Position numbers and translations under genes: made by a program. Shown here one piece after another: positions 4,650 to 5,232 of a DNA stretch of 5,232 nucleotides. Each line of letters starts with the position of its first letter. The first letter of the stretch is position 1. This stretch comes from JARLFX01 sp036404255 (lineage in GTDB: Bacteria; Acidobacteriota; Terriglobia; Terriglobales; Acidobacteriaceae): NCBI GenBank assembly GCA_036404255.1, contig DASWOP010000307.1, forward strand, positions 1 to 5,232, written 5' to 3'. The notes beneath the pieces are model-generated. The model ran no database searches, had not been told where the DNA came from, and saw only the letters and a list, made by a program, of their open reading frames with translations.

Positions 4650-5232
4650 CGTCCGCGCAGGACTCATGAAGTCCAGCGCCCGGATGATGTACTGCTTCAT
4701 CTCCTTGCGCGTCACAATGGCGTCCAGCATCCCATGCTGCAGCAGGAACTCCGACCGCTGAAAACCCTCCGGCAGCTTCTGCCGGATCGTCTGCTCGATC
4801 ACCCGCGGCCCTGCAAACCCGATCAGCGCGCCCGGCTCGGCGATGTTCAGGTCACCCAGCATGGCAAAGCTCGCCGTCACCCCGCCCGTCGTCGGATCGG
4901 TCAGCACGGCGATGTACGGAATTCTTTCGTCGTCCATCTTCGCCAGCCCGGCGGAGATCTTCGCCAGCTGCATCAGGCTGGCAATGCCTTCCATCATCCG
5001 CGCGCCGCCGGAAGACGACACAATAATCAGCGGTCTCCGCGTGGCCAGCGAACGGTCCACCGCGCGGGCAATCGTCTCGCCCACCACAGCGCCCATGCTG
5101 CCGCCGATAAAGCTGTACTCCATCACGCTCAGCACAACCTCGTGATGGCCCATGGTGCCGAGCGCATTGATGATGGCGTCGTTCAGCCCGGTATCTTCCT
5201 GCGCCTTCTTCAGCCGCGCCTTGTAGGGCTTC
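4641..5232 (-). CDS. accD: Acetyl-CoA carboxylase carboxyltransferase subunit beta (5' end outside window)
   Basis: AccD pairs with AccA to form the carboxyltransferase of acetyl-CoA carboxylase, moving the carboxyl group from biotin-BCCP to acetyl-CoA to make malonyl-CoA, the first committed step of fatty-acid synthesis in the cytoplasm. The 196 visible residues carry the crotonase-like carboxyltransferase core: VMEYSFIGGSMGAVVGE, then IIVSSSGGARMMEG, which matches the acetyl-CoA-binding GGARM motif, then AVLTDPTTGGVTASFAMLGD with the oxyanion-hole glycines, and GFAGPRVIEQTIRQKLPEGF near the end. The frame is open to the window edge (first full codon AAG, 5231-5229), so the internal ATG at 5153 is not the start; the N-terminal zinc-ribbon part, roughly the first third of the usual 280-300 residues, is outside. 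It ends with SPARTAK and TAG. Strong GC3 bias shows the native codon use of the genome. Confidence 0.97.
   Translation of the reverse strand, partial: KPYKARLKKAQEDTGLNDAIINALGTMGHHEVVLSVMEYSFIGGSMGAVVGETIARAVDRSLATRRPLIIVSSSGGARMMEGIASLMQLAKISAGLAKMDDERIPYIAVLTDPTTGGVTASFAMLGDLNIAEPGALIGFAGPRVIEQTIRQKLPEGFQRSEFLLQHGMLDAIVTRKEMKQYIIRALDFMSPARTAK

Noticed and set aside
1..5232. CRISPR array, tRNA, rRNA or riboswitch
   Set aside because: No regularly spaced repeats, cloverleaf-like sequence or known riboswitch consensus was seen on either strand.

Overview
The window looks like a chromosomal piece of a moderately GC-rich bacterium, most likely an acidobacterium of the Terriglobia type (Granulicella, Terriglobus, Edaphobacter and relatives). 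This rests on the high-GC, GC3-rich flanking genes and on the intergenic element near 483-680. Its core (TGCCATTCTGAGCGCAGCGA) belongs to a dispersed repeat familiar from such genomes, where spurious translations give 'SAAKNL' and 'HSERSEES' peptides. The assignment is an inference; no rRNA is present.

All confidently called genes lie on the minus strand. Reading down from the right edge: the C-terminal two thirds of accD (acetyl-CoA carboxylase carboxyltransferase beta subunit, cut by the window end); a small multi-pass membrane protein; an AT-richer block with a zinc-ribbon/transmembrane/NTF2-like protein, a membrane-anchored receiver-like protein and an overlapping 44-residue ORF; a class I SAM-dependent methyltransferase of the LCM/TIGR00027 type; a roughly 560-base gene-poor stretch holding the repeat and one doubtful plus-strand small ORF; and the first 41 codons of an unidentified protein leaving at the left edge.

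The most interesting part is about 1620-4003. By eye its GC is in the low-to-mid 40s percent, against well over 60 percent in accD and the methyltransferase. It has its own good sigma70-like promoter and Shine-Dalgarno at its head. The two main proteins are both predicted to be tethered to the membrane by one N-terminal helix, and no kinase or output domain is encoded in the block. The receiver-like domain keeps its acidic residues but has Arg where receivers normally have the conserved Lys. The last dozen codons of the neighbouring membrane protein have the AT-rich composition of the block, suggesting that its original 3' end was replaced when the block arrived. The block could be a small membrane-associated signalling or defence cassette. 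No function can be proven from sequence alone.
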